From contig NZ_JAAEDM010000005.1 of NCBI RefSeq assembly GCF_018129065.1, positions 62,001 to 126,000 on the forward strand: a stretch of DNA of 64,000 nucleotides. Reading direction: 5' to 3'. This document shows, in pieces, positions 44,549 to 53,550 of this stretch. Every line of letters begins with the position of its first letter. Positions within the stretch are counted from its first letter, which is position 1. This DNA comes from Neoroseomonas soli (lineage in GTDB: Bacteria > Pseudomonadota > Alphaproteobacteria > Acetobacterales > Acetobacteraceae). A program made the translations under genes and the position numbers. The notes under the pieces are model-generated. The model saw only the letters and a program-made list of their open reading frames with translations. It searched no databases and was not told the origin of the DNA.

Positions 44549-45421
44549 ATGGCGATCCTGTTCCGCATCATCCGCAACGGCGACGATTTCTCGGCCTCCG
44601 CCGACGGCGGCAGCCCGTTCTTCGTCGGCCGGCGCGTTCCCTTCCAGGGCAATATCGGCCTCTTCAACATCTTCCGGGGCACGAAGCTGGAGCGGCTCGA
44701 CTACGCGGCCTCCGACTTCACCGGAGCCTTCGGCTTCTGGGCCGAGTTCGTGGAACCGACGGCAGCCTGCGAGGGGCGCAACTTCCTCACCCTGAACACG
44801 TACGACCGCGCGGCCTTCACATTCGGCTTCGCGCAGTTCGCGGCGCATGTGCCGAACGGGGACTTCGTCCGCTACTTCAGGATGCTGCTCGGGCGGCCGG
44901 AGGCGGCGGACTATTTTCCCAACCTCGCCCTGGTGAACGGACGGATCTGCCGGGATGAGGGCGGGCCCGTGCCGAAGCCGCTGGAGGACGACGCCTCGAC
45001 CGAGGCGCTGATGGACTACCTCAACCCCGACCTGTCCGAAGTGCAGGACGCCGAGGTCATCGCCGCGGCGAAGCTGATCCACTGGACCAGCAATGTTGTC
45101 GAGGCGCGCGAGGCGCAGGTGCAGGTGATGACCGACGCCTATCGCGGCTTTGTGCGCCGGGCCGATGCGCGCGTCGGCATCGATGGCCGGAGCGCCGAAC
45201 TGTGCTGCGTCATCGCCGACATCCTCCATCACGGGCGCGGCGGCCGCATGACCTGGCCGCTCGTCGACCAGGCCCTGAAGGGACCGCGGCCGTTCGACGA
45301 CCTGATCGAGATCGGCGCCCCGAACTGGGGGGAGCGCCGGAAGACGCTGAAGGCCGAGATCCGCAAGCGCCCGGATTTCGCGACGAAGACCTGGAGCCGG
45401 GCGGCGGCGGATTTCGTCTGA
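44549..45421 (+). CDS. Hypothetical protein of unrecognised family
   Basis: 290 residues from ATG 44549, eight bases after GAGGAG; in-frame Mets at 44513 and 44543 are less well placed. No signal peptide or membrane helix. The N-terminus is beta-like (I-L-F-R-I-I-R-N-G-D-D-F-S-A-S-A-D). An aromatic-rich centre follows (F-T-F-G-F-A-Q-F-A-A-H-V-P-N-G-D-F-V-R-Y-F). The last 120 residues are helical, ending W-S-R-A-A-A-D-F-V. The central G-F-A-Q-F-x-x-H-x-P segment loosely recalls lysozyme-like active-site regions, but I would not assign a function. It is monocistronic as far as can be seen. Confidence 0.72.
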   Translation: MAILFRIIRNGDDFSASADGGSPFFVGRRVPFQGNIGLFNIFRGTKLERLDYAASDFTGAFGFWAEFVEPTAACEGRNFLTLNTYDRAAFTFGFAQFAAHVPNGDFVRYFRMLLGRPEAADYFPNLALVNGRICRDEGGPVPKPLEDDASTEALMDYLNPDLSEVQDAEVIAAAKLIHWTSNVVEAREAQVQVMTDAYRGFVRRADARVGIDGRSAELCCVIADILHHGRGGRMTWPLVDQALKGPRPFDDLIEIGAPNWGERRKTLKAEIRKRPDFATKTWSRAAADFV

Positions 45422-45789
45422 CGCCCGCATCGCCGGGGATCGACGTGAGCGTGTTCGGGTCCATGGTGCCGTGGATCCTGATGCCCGCGTCGCAGGGGAC
45501 CGACCCTGGCGGCGCGGAAGCCGGCCCCGTCGATGTCGCGCGCGGCCGCCCGGTCAGCCTTGGGTGAAGCCTTTGCCGGGCGGGCGCGAAGCGCATCCCC
45601 TGCCGGGCGGGATGACCTGCTCGCGCGCGGGCGCCCCGACGGCGGGGGCTACGCCTACACGGTCAACCGCGGATGACCTGCTCGCGCGCGCGCCCCTCGT
45701 TTCGGGCGGGAGCGGCGAGCCCGCCCGATGCACCCCCCGCCGGCATCACGCCGGTCCGTGCCCGTCGCCCGGACCTGGCCGTGCGCCGC
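45422..45789. other. Gene-free spacer with a 20-bp direct repeat
   Basis: About 370 bases between convergently oriented genes. A 20-base sequence starting GGATGACCTGCTCGC occurs at 45610-45629 and again at 45671-45690. Short open frames cross the region but have neither ribosome-binding sites nor recognisable sequence. No terminator with a T-run was seen. Confidence 0.4.
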
Positions 45790-46674
45790 CTATCGGCTGA
45801 GGAAGCCGTCGAGCCGCGCCAGCACCTCCGCCGGTGCCTCCTCCGCCAGGTAGTGGCCGGAGGCGATGGCCCCGGTCTCGAGCGGCCCGGCCGCGTAGCG
45901 CCGCCAGATCTCCGGCGCGTCGTACCATTTCGGGATGCTGCCCTTGGCGCCCCAGAGCGCGAGCATCGGGCAGCGCACCTTCTCCCCCGCGGCGCGGGCG
46001 GCGCGGTCGTGCTCGAGGTCGATGGTCGTCGCCGCGCGGTAGTCCTCGCAGATCGCCTCGATCGTGCCGGGCGTGTGCAGCGCGTCGAGATAGTCCGCGC
46101 GCGCCTCCGGGTGGAAGAAATCCGCGGGCTTCGGCTCGCGCGAGGTGTGGAAGTCGAACCACGGCTCGATGTCGGCGCGGATCATGTTCTCCGGGCCCGG
46201 ATGGCGCTGGGCGAGGAAGAACCAGTGCCAGTAGCCCATGGCGAATTTCATGTCCGTGTGCTCGAAATGCTCGAGCGTCGGGATGATGTCCATGGTGCAG
46301 AGCCGCTCGACGGCGGCGGCGTGGTCGAGCGCCATGCGATGCGCGACGCGCGCCCCGCGGTCATGCGCCACGACCTGGAATCGCTCATGGCCGAGCGCCT
46401 GCATCAGCGCGACCATGTCCGCGGCCATGGCGCGCTTCGAATAGGGCGCATGGTCCGCGCTGACCGGCGGCTTGTCGGAGAAGCCGTAGCCGGTGATGTC
46501 CGGGCAGATGACGGTGAAGCGCCGCGCCAGTTCCGGCGCGACCCGGTGCCACATGGCATGCGTCTGCGGGTTGCCGTGCAGAAGAAGCAGGGGAGGGCCT
46601 TCGCCGCCGCGCCGCAGGCGGAAACGGCGGCCCTGCGCCTCTCGGAATTCCAGGTTGAACCCATCGAAAAACAT
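45790..46674 (-). CDS. Haloacetate dehalogenase (fluoroacetate-dehalogenase-type alpha/beta hydrolase)
   Basis: 294 residues. The alpha/beta-hydrolase oxyanion segment is H-G-N-P-Q-T-H near 33. The nucleophile elbow is A-H-D-R-G-A-R-V with Asp105 and Arg106/Arg109, the pair that holds the carboxylate in fluoroacetate dehalogenases. Asp129 (T-M-D-I) and His274 (S-G-H-Y) complete the triad. W-H-W (149-151) and Tyr212 match the halide-binding His/Trp/Tyr set. All residues known to matter for hydrolytic defluorination or dechlorination of haloacetates are therefore in place (cytosolic enzyme). The gene is divergent from the CMD operon, 87 bases apart. Natural substrates could also be other 2-halo acids or epoxides. 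Confidence 0.87.
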   Translation of the reverse strand: MFFDGFNLEFREAQGRRFRLRRGGEGPPLLLLHGNPQTHAMWHRVAPELARRFTVICPDITGYGFSDKPPVSADHAPYSKRAMAADMVALMQALGHERFQVVAHDRGARVAHRMALDHAAAVERLCTMDIIPTLEHFEHTDMKFAMGYWHWFFLAQRHPGPENMIRADIEPWFDFHTSREPKPADFFHPEARADYLDALHTPGTIEAICEDYRAATTIDLEHDRAARAAGEKVRCPMLALWGAKGSIPKWYDAPEIWRRYAAGPLETGAIASGHYLAEEAPAEVLARLDGFLSR

Positions 46675-46761
46675 GGCTGCCTCCTCCGCCGCGCCCGGTT
46701 GACCGCCCCGCGGGTCCGCGCAAGCCTGCGCGCCTCAATCTTCCCGAGGGAGTGACGCAAC

Positions 46762-47160
46762 ATGTCCGACGATCAGGCGCTGTTCGACAAGGGCCTGCCC
46801 ATCCGCCGCGCGGTGCTGGGCCCCGACTACGTGGATTCGTCCATGGCGAAGGCCGACGAGTTCATGATGTCCTTCCAGCGCGCCACCACCGCCTGGGCCT
46901 GGGGCTGGGCCTGGGGCGACCCGACGCTGGATCGCAAGACACGCTCGCTGCTGAACCTCGCGATGCTGACCGCGCTGGGCAAGATTCCGGAGGTGAAGCT
47001 GCACGTGAAGGGTGCGCTCAACAACGGCATCACGGTGGACGAGATCAAGGCGACGCTGCTGCACGCGACGGCTTATTGCGGCATCCCGGCCGGCCTCGAC
47101 GCCTTCAAGGCGGCGCATGAGGTGCTGATCGCCGAAGGCGCCATCCCGGGGAAGAAGTAA
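46762..47160 (+). CDS. Carboxymuconolactone decarboxylase-family protein
   Basis: 132 residues resembling gamma-carboxymuconolactone decarboxylase. It has W-A-W-G-W-A-W-G-D-P-T-L-D-R-K-T-R-S-L near 49-66, then N-L-A-M-L-T-A-L-G-K, H-V-K-G-A-L-N-N-G-I-T near 86, and A-T-A-Y-C-G-I-P near 107. The redox C-x-x-C of peroxidase-type AhpD proteins is absent, which favours the lactone-decarboxylase branch. It is the first gene of a three-gene + strand unit with a hydroxyacid dehydrogenase (four-base gap) and a lactonase, suggesting a small catabolic route through a lactone intermediate. The exact substrate is unknown. Confidence 0.87.
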   Translation: MSDDQALFDKGLPIRRAVLGPDYVDSSMAKADEFMMSFQRATTAWAWGWAWGDPTLDRKTRSLLNLAMLTALGKIPEVKLHVKGALNNGITVDEIKATLLHATAYCGIPAGLDAFKAAHEVLIAEGAIPGKK

Positions 47161-47164
47161 GACC

Positions 47165-48070
47165 ATGGCCGCCATCCGGAAGATCGCGTTTGCCGGCATC
47201 GGCAACATGGGCTGGCCGATGGCGGCCAACCTGGTGAAGGCCGGCTTCGACGTCACCGTCTGCGACGTCGTGCCCGGCCGCGCCGATGCCTTCGCCGCCG
47301 AGACCGGCGGCAAGGCCGCCGCCTCGCCGGCCGAAGCCGCCAAGGGCGCCGATTGCGTCGTCATCATCGTCCCCACCAGCAAGCAGGTGGCCGAGGCGGT
47401 GGAGGCGATGGGCGCCTCGCTGGCGAAGGACATGCTGGTCATCGACATGACCTCCGGCCAGCCGGGTCGCACGCGGGAGATCGCGGCGGGCCTCGCGGAG
47501 AAGGGCGTGGCGATGATCGACTGCCCGGTCTCGGGCGGCGTGCCGCGCGCCAAGACGGGGCAACTCGCCATCATGGCGGGCGGCGAGGAGGCCGACCTCG
47601 ACCGCGCCGATCCGGTGCTGAAGGCGATGGGCACCTCCATCCACCGCTGCGGGCCGATCGGCGCCGGGCAGGCGATGAAGGCGCTGAACAACCTGGTCTC
47701 CGCCGGCGGCTACCTGATCGGCATCGAGGCGCTGCTGATCGGCCAGCGCTTCGGGCTCGACCCGGCGAAGATGGTGGACGTGCTGAACGCCAGCACGGGG
47801 ATGAACAACTCGACGCAGAAGAAGTTCAAGGAATACGTGCTGTCGCGGCGCTTCGACGCGGGGTTCGGCCTCGACCTGATGGTCAAGGACCTGTCGATCG
47901 CGCTGGAAGTGGGCCGCGAGACGACGACGCCGACGCCCTTCGCCGCGCTGTGCCGCGAGATGTGGGCCTCGGCTGCTGCGCTGCTCGGGCCGGGGGCCGA
48001 CCACACGGCCGTCGCCAAGCTGAGCGAGCAGATGTCGGGCACCATCCTCGGCGGGAACAAGTCGCCATGA
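47165..48070 (+). CDS. NAD(P)-dependent beta-hydroxyacid dehydrogenase (3-hydroxyisobutyrate dehydrogenase family)
   Basis: 301 residues. The N-terminal dinucleotide site is F-A-G-I-G-N-M-G-W-P-M-A (~9-19). The substrate-binding segment D-C-P-V-S-G-G-V-P-R-A lies near 120. The catalytic Lys is in M-K-A-L-N-N-L-V-S-A near 171. The C-terminal domain is helical with L-D-L-M-V-K-D-L near 238. It oxidises a 2- or 3-hydroxy acid to the semialdehyde or oxoacid, or works in reverse, with NAD or NADP. The stop overlaps the lactonase start (ATGA), so the two are co-translated. Which hydroxyacid is used cannot be read from sequence. Confidence 0.9.
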   Translation: MAAIRKIAFAGIGNMGWPMAANLVKAGFDVTVCDVVPGRADAFAAETGGKAAASPAEAAKGADCVVIIVPTSKQVAEAVEAMGASLAKDMLVIDMTSGQPGRTREIAAGLAEKGVAMIDCPVSGGVPRAKTGQLAIMAGGEEADLDRADPVLKAMGTSIHRCGPIGAGQAMKALNNLVSAGGYLIGIEALLIGQRFGLDPAKMVDVLNASTGMNNSTQKKFKEYVLSRRFDAGFGLDLMVKDLSIALEVGRETTTPTPFAALCREMWASAAALLGPGADHTAVAKLSEQMSGTILGGNKSP

Positions 48071-48861
48071 CCTGGGAAGTCTATGCCATCCGCTACGGGC
48101 GGCATGAGCGGACGGCGCAGACCAACCACCTGCTGCCGCTGCCCGACCCGCACGAGGCGATGCCGCTCGACTACTTCGTCTGGCTGCTGCGCGGGCCGGG
48201 CGGGCGGGAGATCGTGGTGGATACCGGCTTCGACCACGAACTGGCCGCGAAGCGTGGGCGCAAGCTGTCGCGCTCGGTCGCCGAGTGCCTGGCCTCGATG
48301 GGCACCGACCCGGCCAAGGTGCAGGACGTCATCATCACCCACCTGCACTACGACCATGCGGGCTCGCTCGGCATCTTCCCCGCCGCGCGCTTCCACCTGC
48401 AGGAACGCGAGATGCACTTCGCCGTCGGCCGGCACATGTGCGTCCACGCCATCCGCATGCCCTTCGAGGCCGACCACGTCGTCGCCATGGTCCGCGCCGT
48501 CTATGCCGACCGCGTGGAGTTCCACGATGGCGATGCCGAGGTCGCGCCCGGCGTCACCGTCCACCGCGTCGGCGGCCATTCGGACGGGTTGCAGATGGTC
48601 CGCGTCGAGACGGCGCGCGGGCCGGTGGTGCTCGCCTCCGACGCCATGCACTTCTATGCCAATGCGCTGAGCGGGAACCCGTTCCCGATCATCTTCGACC
48701 TCGGCGCCATGGCGGCGGGCTGGCGCACGGCGAAGAAGCTCGCGGGCGGCGACGACAGCCGGGTCATCCCCGGCCACGACCCCGAAGTGCGCAACCGCTT
48801 CCCGGCCGTGGCCGGCCAGAACGGTGAGGTCGTCGCACTGCACCTGCCGCCCGTCGCCTGA
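48067..48861 (+). CDS. Metallo-beta-lactamase-fold lactonase (N-acyl homoserine lactonase family)
   Basis: 264 residues from ATG 48067, coupled to the dehydrogenase. The dinuclear metal motif H-L-H-Y-D-H is at residues 92-97 (T-H-L-H-Y-D-H-A-G). Further ligands are expected in V-G-G-H-S-D-G near 177, D-A-M-H and P-G-H-D-P near 238. The family includes AHL lactonases (AiiA-like) and other lactone hydrolases. The surroundings (CMD protein and hydroxyacid dehydrogenase) fit a catabolic lactone hydrolase at least as well as quorum quenching. No LuxI/LuxR genes are nearby. Confidence 0.85.
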   Translation: MTWEVYAIRYGRHERTAQTNHLLPLPDPHEAMPLDYFVWLLRGPGGREIVVDTGFDHELAAKRGRKLSRSVAECLASMGTDPAKVQDVIITHLHYDHAGSLGIFPAARFHLQEREMHFAVGRHMCVHAIRMPFEADHVVAMVRAVYADRVEFHDGDAEVAPGVTVHRVGGHSDGLQMVRVETARGPVVLASDAMHFYANALSGNPFPIIFDLGAMAAGWRTAKKLAGGDDSRVIPGHDPEVRNRFPAVAGQNGEVVALHLPPVA

Positions 48862-48879
48862 CGGGCGGCGGGGCCAAGG

Positions 48880-49206
48880 TCAGCGCAGGATGGTCGCGAG
48901 GCCGGACAACAGCCCGGCCACGCAGAACACCATCGACAGGCCCGGCCAGGTCCGCATCGGGCCGCGCAAGCCGATCAATGCGTTCACCCCGAGCGAGGCC
49001 AGCACCGCCGCGACCGGCTGCGACCAGTGCATCGTCACGAACCCCCAGACGGCGAGGCCGATCCAACTCCAGAAGGCGGCTCTCGCCACCCAGCCCCAGA
49101 CCATGTCCGAGGCGGCCGAGGCCGGGCGCATTTCCGGCGCGGCCGAGCGCGTCCGGATGAAACTGCCCGCCGAGAGCAGCATCATGGCCATGAGATAGGT
49201 GGGCAT
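48880..49206 (-). CDS. Small hypothetical membrane protein
   Basis: 108 residues from ATG 49206 (an in-frame Met at 49254 is an alternative). Three to four hydrophobic segments are evident: Y-L-M-A-M-M-L-L-S-A-G near 4-14, A-A-F-W-S-W-I-G-L-A-V-W-G-F near 43-57, V-A-A-V-L-A-S-L-G-V-N-A near 66-77 and L-S-M-V-F-C-V-A-G-L-L near 90-102. The connecting loops are short. No family was recognised. It is convergent with the lactonase gene and divergent from the GT4 gene, so it has no apparent operon partner. Confidence 0.6.
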   Translation of the reverse strand: MPTYLMAMMLLSAGSFIRTRSAAPEMRPASAASDMVWGWVARAAFWSWIGLAVWGFVTMHWSQPVAAVLASLGVNALIGLRGPMRTWPGLSMVFCVAGLLSGLATILR

Positions 49207-49301
49207 CCCCGCTACTTGCGCGGGCATCCGCTTCGGCGCAAGACCCGATGCCACCGGGACGGGACGCCGCCCCCTCGCATCATGAAACCGTTCATAGGAC
49301 C

Positions 49302-50438
49302 GTGACCCCCCGCACCACGACGCCCGCCGTGCTGCAGATCGTGCCCTCGCTCGTCTCGGGCGGCGTGGAACGCGGCACGCTCGAGATCGCGGAGGCGCAG
49401 GTCGCCGCCGGGATGCGCGCCTTCGTGGCTTCGGCCGGCGGGCCGCTGGTGCCGGCGCTCGAGGCGCTCGGCGCGCGCCATGTCACGCTGCCGCTCGACA
49501 CCAAGTCGCCGCCCGGCATCTGGCGCAATGCCGCCGCGCTCGCGGAACTGGTCCGCGCCGAGGCGATCGGCGTGCTCCACGCCAGGTCCCGTGCCCCCGC
49601 CTGGTCGGCGCTGCTCGCGGCGCGGCGCACCGGCGCGCGCTTCGTCACCACCTACCACGGCACCTACAACGAAGGCTTTCCGGGCAAGCGGCTCTACAAC
49701 TCGGTCATGGCGCGGGGCGACCGGGTGATCGCCATCAGCCGCTTCATCGCGGACCTGGTCCGGCAGCGGCATGGCGTGGGCGAGGATCGACTGCGGATCA
49801 TTCCGCGCGGCGTGGACGAGCGGGTCTTCGACCCTTCGCGCGTCTTCCCGGCCCGCGTGGCGGCGTTGCGCGCCGCCTGGGGCGCGCCGGAGGGCAGGCC
49901 GGTGGTGATGCTGCCCGGCCGCGTCACGCGCTGGAAAGGGCAGGGCGTGCTGGTGGAGGCGATGGCGCGGCTGCCAGGTGAGGCGATCGCGCTGCTGGTC
50001 GGCGATGCCGGCGCCAAGGCGGCATTCCGGGAGGAACTCGTCGCGCGCATCGCGGCGCTCGGGCTCGGGGACCGCGTGCGCCTGGTCGGCCATGCCGAGG
50101 ACGTGCCCGCCGCGCTGCTGCTGGCGGATGTGGTGGTCCACGCCTCGACCGATGCCGAGGCCTTCGGCCGCACGGTGATCGAGGCCCAGGCAATGGAACG
50201 CTGCGTGGTGGCGAGCGACCTCGGCGGCCCGACGGAGACCGTGGAGCACGGCGTGACCGGCTGGCGCGTACGGCCCGGCGACCCGATGGCGCTCGCCGCG
50301 GCGATCGGCCGCGTGCTGGCCATGCCGGCCGAGGCGAGGGCCGCCATCGGCGCGCAGGCGCGGGCGGCGGTGCTGGCGGGCTACACCACGGCGCGGATGC
50401 AGGCGGCGACGCTCGCGGTCTATCGGGAAGTGCTGTGA
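49302..50438 (+). CDS. Family 4 glycosyltransferase (LPS/surface glycan)
   Basis: 378 residues from GTG 49302. The GT-B fold is clear: N-terminal L-Q-I-V-P-S-L-V-S-G-G-V-E-R-G-T near 11, Y-H-G-T-Y-N near 114, L-P-G-R-V-T-R-W-K-G near 204, and the C-terminal donor site A-S-T-D-A-E-A-F-G-R-T-V-I-E-A near 284. It uses a nucleotide sugar to extend a glycan, probably on the cytoplasmic face. It is directly coupled to a GT9 heptosyltransferase-like gene, which suggests lipopolysaccharide core synthesis. It is separate from the exopolysaccharide clusters in the first half of the window. Confidence 0.88.
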   Translation: MTPRTTTPAVLQIVPSLVSGGVERGTLEIAEAQVAAGMRAFVASAGGPLVPALEALGARHVTLPLDTKSPPGIWRNAAALAELVRAEAIGVLHARSRAPAWSALLAARRTGARFVTTYHGTYNEGFPGKRLYNSVMARGDRVIAISRFIADLVRQRHGVGEDRLRIIPRGVDERVFDPSRVFPARVAALRAAWGAPEGRPVVMLPGRVTRWKGQGVLVEAMARLPGEAIALLVGDAGAKAAFREELVARIAALGLGDRVRLVGHAEDVPAALLLADVVVHASTDAEAFGRTVIEAQAMERCVVASDLGGPTETVEHGVTGWRVRPGDPMALAAAIGRVLAMPAEARAAIGAQARAAVLAGYTTARMQAATLAVYREVL

Positions 50439-51355
50439 TGCGCGTGCTGGTCATCAAGCTCGCCGCGCTCGGGGATTTCGCCCAGGCCTTCGGGCCCTTC
50501 GCCGCGATCCGCGCCCACCACCCCGGCGCGCGCGTCACACTTCTGACGACGAAGCCCTATGCGCCGTTGGCCCGCATGTCGCCCTGGTTCGACGAGGTGT
50601 GGGAGGACGGACGCCCCGATTGGACGGATATCCCCGCTGTGCTTCGCCTGGCGCGACGGCTGCGGGCGGCGCGTTTCGACCGGGTCTATGACCTGCAGAC
50701 TTCCTCGCGATCCTCCCGCTATCGCTGGTTCGTCGGCCGCCGCGCGGAATGGTCGGGCATCGCGCCCGGCTGCTCCCACCCCCATGCGAATCCGCGCCGG
50801 GACTTCATGCACACCGCCGAGCGGCAGCGGGAGCAGCTCGAGATGGCCGGCATCCGGGAATTCCCCGACCCGGACGTGTCCTGGCTCGATGCCGACCTCT
50901 CGCGCTTCGGCTTGCCGGGGCGCTTCGCGCTGCTGGTGCCCGGCGCCTCGCCGGGCCGGCCGGCCAAGCGCTGGCCGGCGGAGCGATTCGCGGCGCTCGC
51001 CGCGCTGCTCGATCTGCCGGCGGTGGTGATCGGCGGGCCGGCGGAGGCGCCGCTTGCCGCGACCATCCGCGCCGCCGCTCCGGCGACGGTGGACCTGACC
51101 GGGAAGACCGGCTTCGCCGATATCGCGGCCCTGGCCCGGCGGGCGGCGGCCTGCGTCGGCAACGACACCGGGCCGACGCACCTCGTCGCCGCCTGCGGCT
51201 GCCCGACGCTGGCTCTCTTTGGGGAGGACAGCGACCCGGCGCTCTGCGCGCCGCGCGGGGCCTCGGTGGTCGTATTGCGCAGCAGGACGCTCGGCACGCT
51301 CGATGTCGCAGAGGTCCTCGAGGCCGTCGCGGCGCTGCGGAACGGTGGGGGTTAG
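50438..51355 (+). CDS. Family 9 glycosyltransferase (ADP-heptose:LPS heptosyltransferase-like)
   Basis: 305 residues from ATG 50438, which shares a base with the preceding stop (a GTG one codon earlier would give GTGA overlap). It starts M-R-V-L-V-I-K-L-A-A-L-G-D-F, typical of WaaC/WaaF/RfaQ proteins. The donor-domain motif V-P-G-A-S-P-G-R-P-A-K-R-W-P is near 166. The conserved N-D-T-G-P-T-H-L-V-A-A box is near 243. It transfers heptose or a related sugar to lipopolysaccharide core from an ADP-sugar. Which position of the core is modified cannot be told. Confidence 0.88.
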   Translation: MRVLVIKLAALGDFAQAFGPFAAIRAHHPGARVTLLTTKPYAPLARMSPWFDEVWEDGRPDWTDIPAVLRLARRLRAARFDRVYDLQTSSRSSRYRWFVGRRAEWSGIAPGCSHPHANPRRDFMHTAERQREQLEMAGIREFPDPDVSWLDADLSRFGLPGRFALLVPGASPGRPAKRWPAERFAALAALLDLPAVVIGGPAEAPLAATIRAAAPATVDLTGKTGFADIAALARRAAACVGNDTGPTHLVAACGCPTLALFGEDSDPALCAPRGASVVVLRSRTLGTLDVAEVLEAVAALRNGGG

Positions 51356-51491
51356 GACGACGGGGCGCACGCGCGGCGGCAGGCACGCGGCGGCGGAAGC
51401 CGTGGTCTGCATGCTCTCGCCTTGACGCGCCGGGCCCCCAACCGCAATTTCCGGCCCCCCAACCTCCTGCCGCACCGAGGATCAGCCCGCG

Positions 51492-53432
51492 ATGCCCGCG
51501 ATTACCCTGCCTGATGGTTCCGTCCGGTCCTTCGACGGACCGGTGACGGGCACGCAGGTCGCGGCCGCGATCGGCCCCGGCCTGGCCAAGGCCGCGCTGG
51601 CCATGCAGGTGGATGGCGCCATCCAGGACCTGGCGCGGACCATCGAGTCCGACGCGTCGGTGCGCTTCATCACGCGCAAGGATCCCGAGGCGCTGGAACT
51701 GATCCGCCACGACGCCGCCCATGTGCTGGCGGAGGCGGTGCAGGACCTCTACCCCGGCACCCAGGTCACGATCGGCCCGTCGATCGAGAACGGCTTCTAT
51801 TACGACTTCGCCCGCAACGAGCCCTTCACCCCGGAGGACTTCGCCGCCATCGAGGCGAAGATGCGCGAGATCGTGGCCCGCAACGCGGGCTTCGAGCGCA
51901 TCGTCACCACCCGGCATGAGGCCATCGCGCTCTTCTCGGACAAGGGCGAGCGCTACAAGGTCGAGCTGATCGAGGCGCTGCCGAAGGGCGAGACCATCAC
52001 GCTCTACAGGCAGGGCGACTGGGTGGACCTCTGCCGTGGCCCGCACATGCGCGGCACGGGCGATGTCGGCACCGCCTTCAAGCTCATGAAGGTGGCCGGT
52101 GCCTACTGGCGCGGCGACCACCGCAACGCGATGCTGAGCCGCATCTACGGCACGGCCTGGCGCGACCAGAAGGAACTCGACGCCTACCTCCACCAGTTGG
52201 AGGAGGCGGAGAAGCGCGACCACCGCAAGATCGGCAAGGAGATGGGGTTGTTCCACCTCCAGGAGGAGGCGGTCGGCTCGGTCTTCTGGCACCCGAAGGG
52301 CTGGCGGCTCTACCGCACGGTCGAGGGCTACGTGCGCCGACGCCTCGACATCGCCGACTACCAGGAGGTGAAGACCCCGCAGCTGGTGGACCGCAAGCTC
52401 TGGGAGGCCTCCGGCCACTGGGAGAAGTTCCGCGAGAACATGTTCATCGCGACGGTGGAGGACGAGGGCGAGAAGGACCGCATCCTCGCGCTGAAGCCGA
52501 TGAACTGCCCCTGCCACGTGCAGATCTTCAACCAGGGGCTGCGGTCGTATCGCGAGCTGCCGCTGCGCATGGCGGAATTCGGGTCGTGCCACCGCTATGA
52601 ACCGAGCGGCGCGCTGCACGGCATCATGCGCGTGCGCGCCTTCACCCAGGACGACGCGCACATCTTCTGCTCGGAAGACCAGATTGCCGACGAGACGGTG
52701 CGCTTCGTCGAACTGCTGTCGTCGATCTACCGCGACTTCGGCTTCACCGAGTTCCGCGTGAAGTTCTCCGACCGCCCGGCGCGGCGCGCCGGCACCGACG
52801 AGGTCTGGGACCAGGCGGAGGGCGCGCTCAAGGAAGCCTGCCGGATCGCCGGCGTGGAATACGAGCTGAACCCGGGGGAGGGCGCCTTCTACGGCCCGAA
52901 GCTGGAATTCGTCCTGCGCGATGCCATAGGCCGCGACTGGCAGTGCGGCACCTTGCAGGTGGACTTCGTGCTGCCGGAGCGGCTCGACGCCGAATACGTG
53001 GCCGAGGACGGGTCCCGGAAGCGGCCGGTCATGCTGCACCGGGCCATCCTGGGGTCCTTCGAGCGCTTCCTCGGTATCCTGATCGAGCAGCATGCCGGGC
53101 GTTTCCCGCTCTGGCTCGCGCCGGTGCAGGTGGTGGTGGCGACCATCGTGGACGAGGCGGCCGGGTTCGCGCGCGAGGCGGCAGCCGCCTTGCAGAAGGC
53201 CGGGGTCGCGGTTTCGCTGGATCTGCGGAATGAGAAGATCAACCGCAAGGTGGTGGACCACATCGACCAGCGCGTGCCGGTGCTGGCCGTGGTCGGGCGG
53301 CGGGAGGCGGAGGAGCGCAGCCTTGTGCTGCGCCGCCTGCCGGGGCGGGAGCAGGAAACCCTGCCGCTCGCCGAGGCCATCGCCCGGCTTGTGGCGGAGG
53401 GGACGGCACCCGATCTCAGGGCTTCGGCGTGA
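51492..53432 (+). CDS. thrS: Threonyl-tRNA synthetase
   Basis: 646 residues, the usual length. Order: TGS domain (1-62), editing/SAD domain (~70-225) with H-D-A-A-H-V-L near 77 and the R-G-P-H box near 185, class II catalytic core (~250-540) and anticodon-binding domain (~545-640). The zinc-binding Cys is in M-N-C-P-C-H-V near 336. Motif 2 is [10 protein letters not shown], followed by the [10 protein letters not shown] segment. The enzyme charges tRNA-Thr in the cytosol and edits Ser-tRNA. It is followed by infC, an order common in bacteria. Confidence 0.96.
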   Translation: MPAITLPDGSVRSFDGPVTGTQVAAAIGPGLAKAALAMQVDGAIQDLARTIESDASVRFITRKDPEALELIRHDAAHVLAEAVQDLYPGTQVTIGPSIENGFYYDFARNEPFTPEDFAAIEAKMREIVARNAGFERIVTTRHEAIALFSDKGERYKVELIEALPKGETITLYRQGDWVDLCRGPHMRGTGDVGTAFKLMKVAGAYWRGDHRNAMLSRIYGTAWRDQKELDAYLHQLEEAEKRDHRKIGKEMGLFHLQEEAVGSVFWHPKGWRLYRTVEGYVRRRLDIADYQEVKTPQLVDRKLWEASGHWEKFRENMFIATVEDEGEKDRILALKPMNCPCHVQIFNQGLRSYRELPLRMAEFGSCHRYEPSGALHGIMRVRAFTQDDAHIFCSEDQIADETVRFVELLSSIYRDFGFTEFRVKFSDRPARRAGTDEVWDQAEGALKEACRIAGVEYELNPGEGAFYGPKLEFVLRDAIGRDWQCGTLQVDFVLPERLDAEYVAEDGSRKRPVMLHRAILGSFERFLGILIEQHAGRFPLWLAPVQVVVATIVDEAAGFAREAAAALQKAGVAVSLDLRNEKINRKVVDHIDQRVPVLAVVGRREAEERSLVLRRLPGREQETLPLAEAIARLVAEGTAPDLRASA

Positions 53433-53550
53433 CGGCGGCGCATCTCCCGGTCCTTTGAGGGGCGCGGGAGGCGTCTATCCAGTTGCGGTGATGTGACCGC
53501 CGCCGCATAAAGCGCGTCACGCTGCTCTGAAACTTTGACAGGAGACGACA

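Noticed and set aside
45471-45800. 109-codon + strand frame in the spacer before the dehalogenase gene
   Set aside because: No ribosome-binding site, no recognisable sequence, and it crosses the exact direct repeats; treated as non-coding.
50805-53261. 818-codon - strand frame over the GT9 and thrS genes
   Set aside because: Antisense shadow of thrS; its composition (Leu/Arg/Val/His-rich, low complexity) and complete overlap with an essential gene rule it out.
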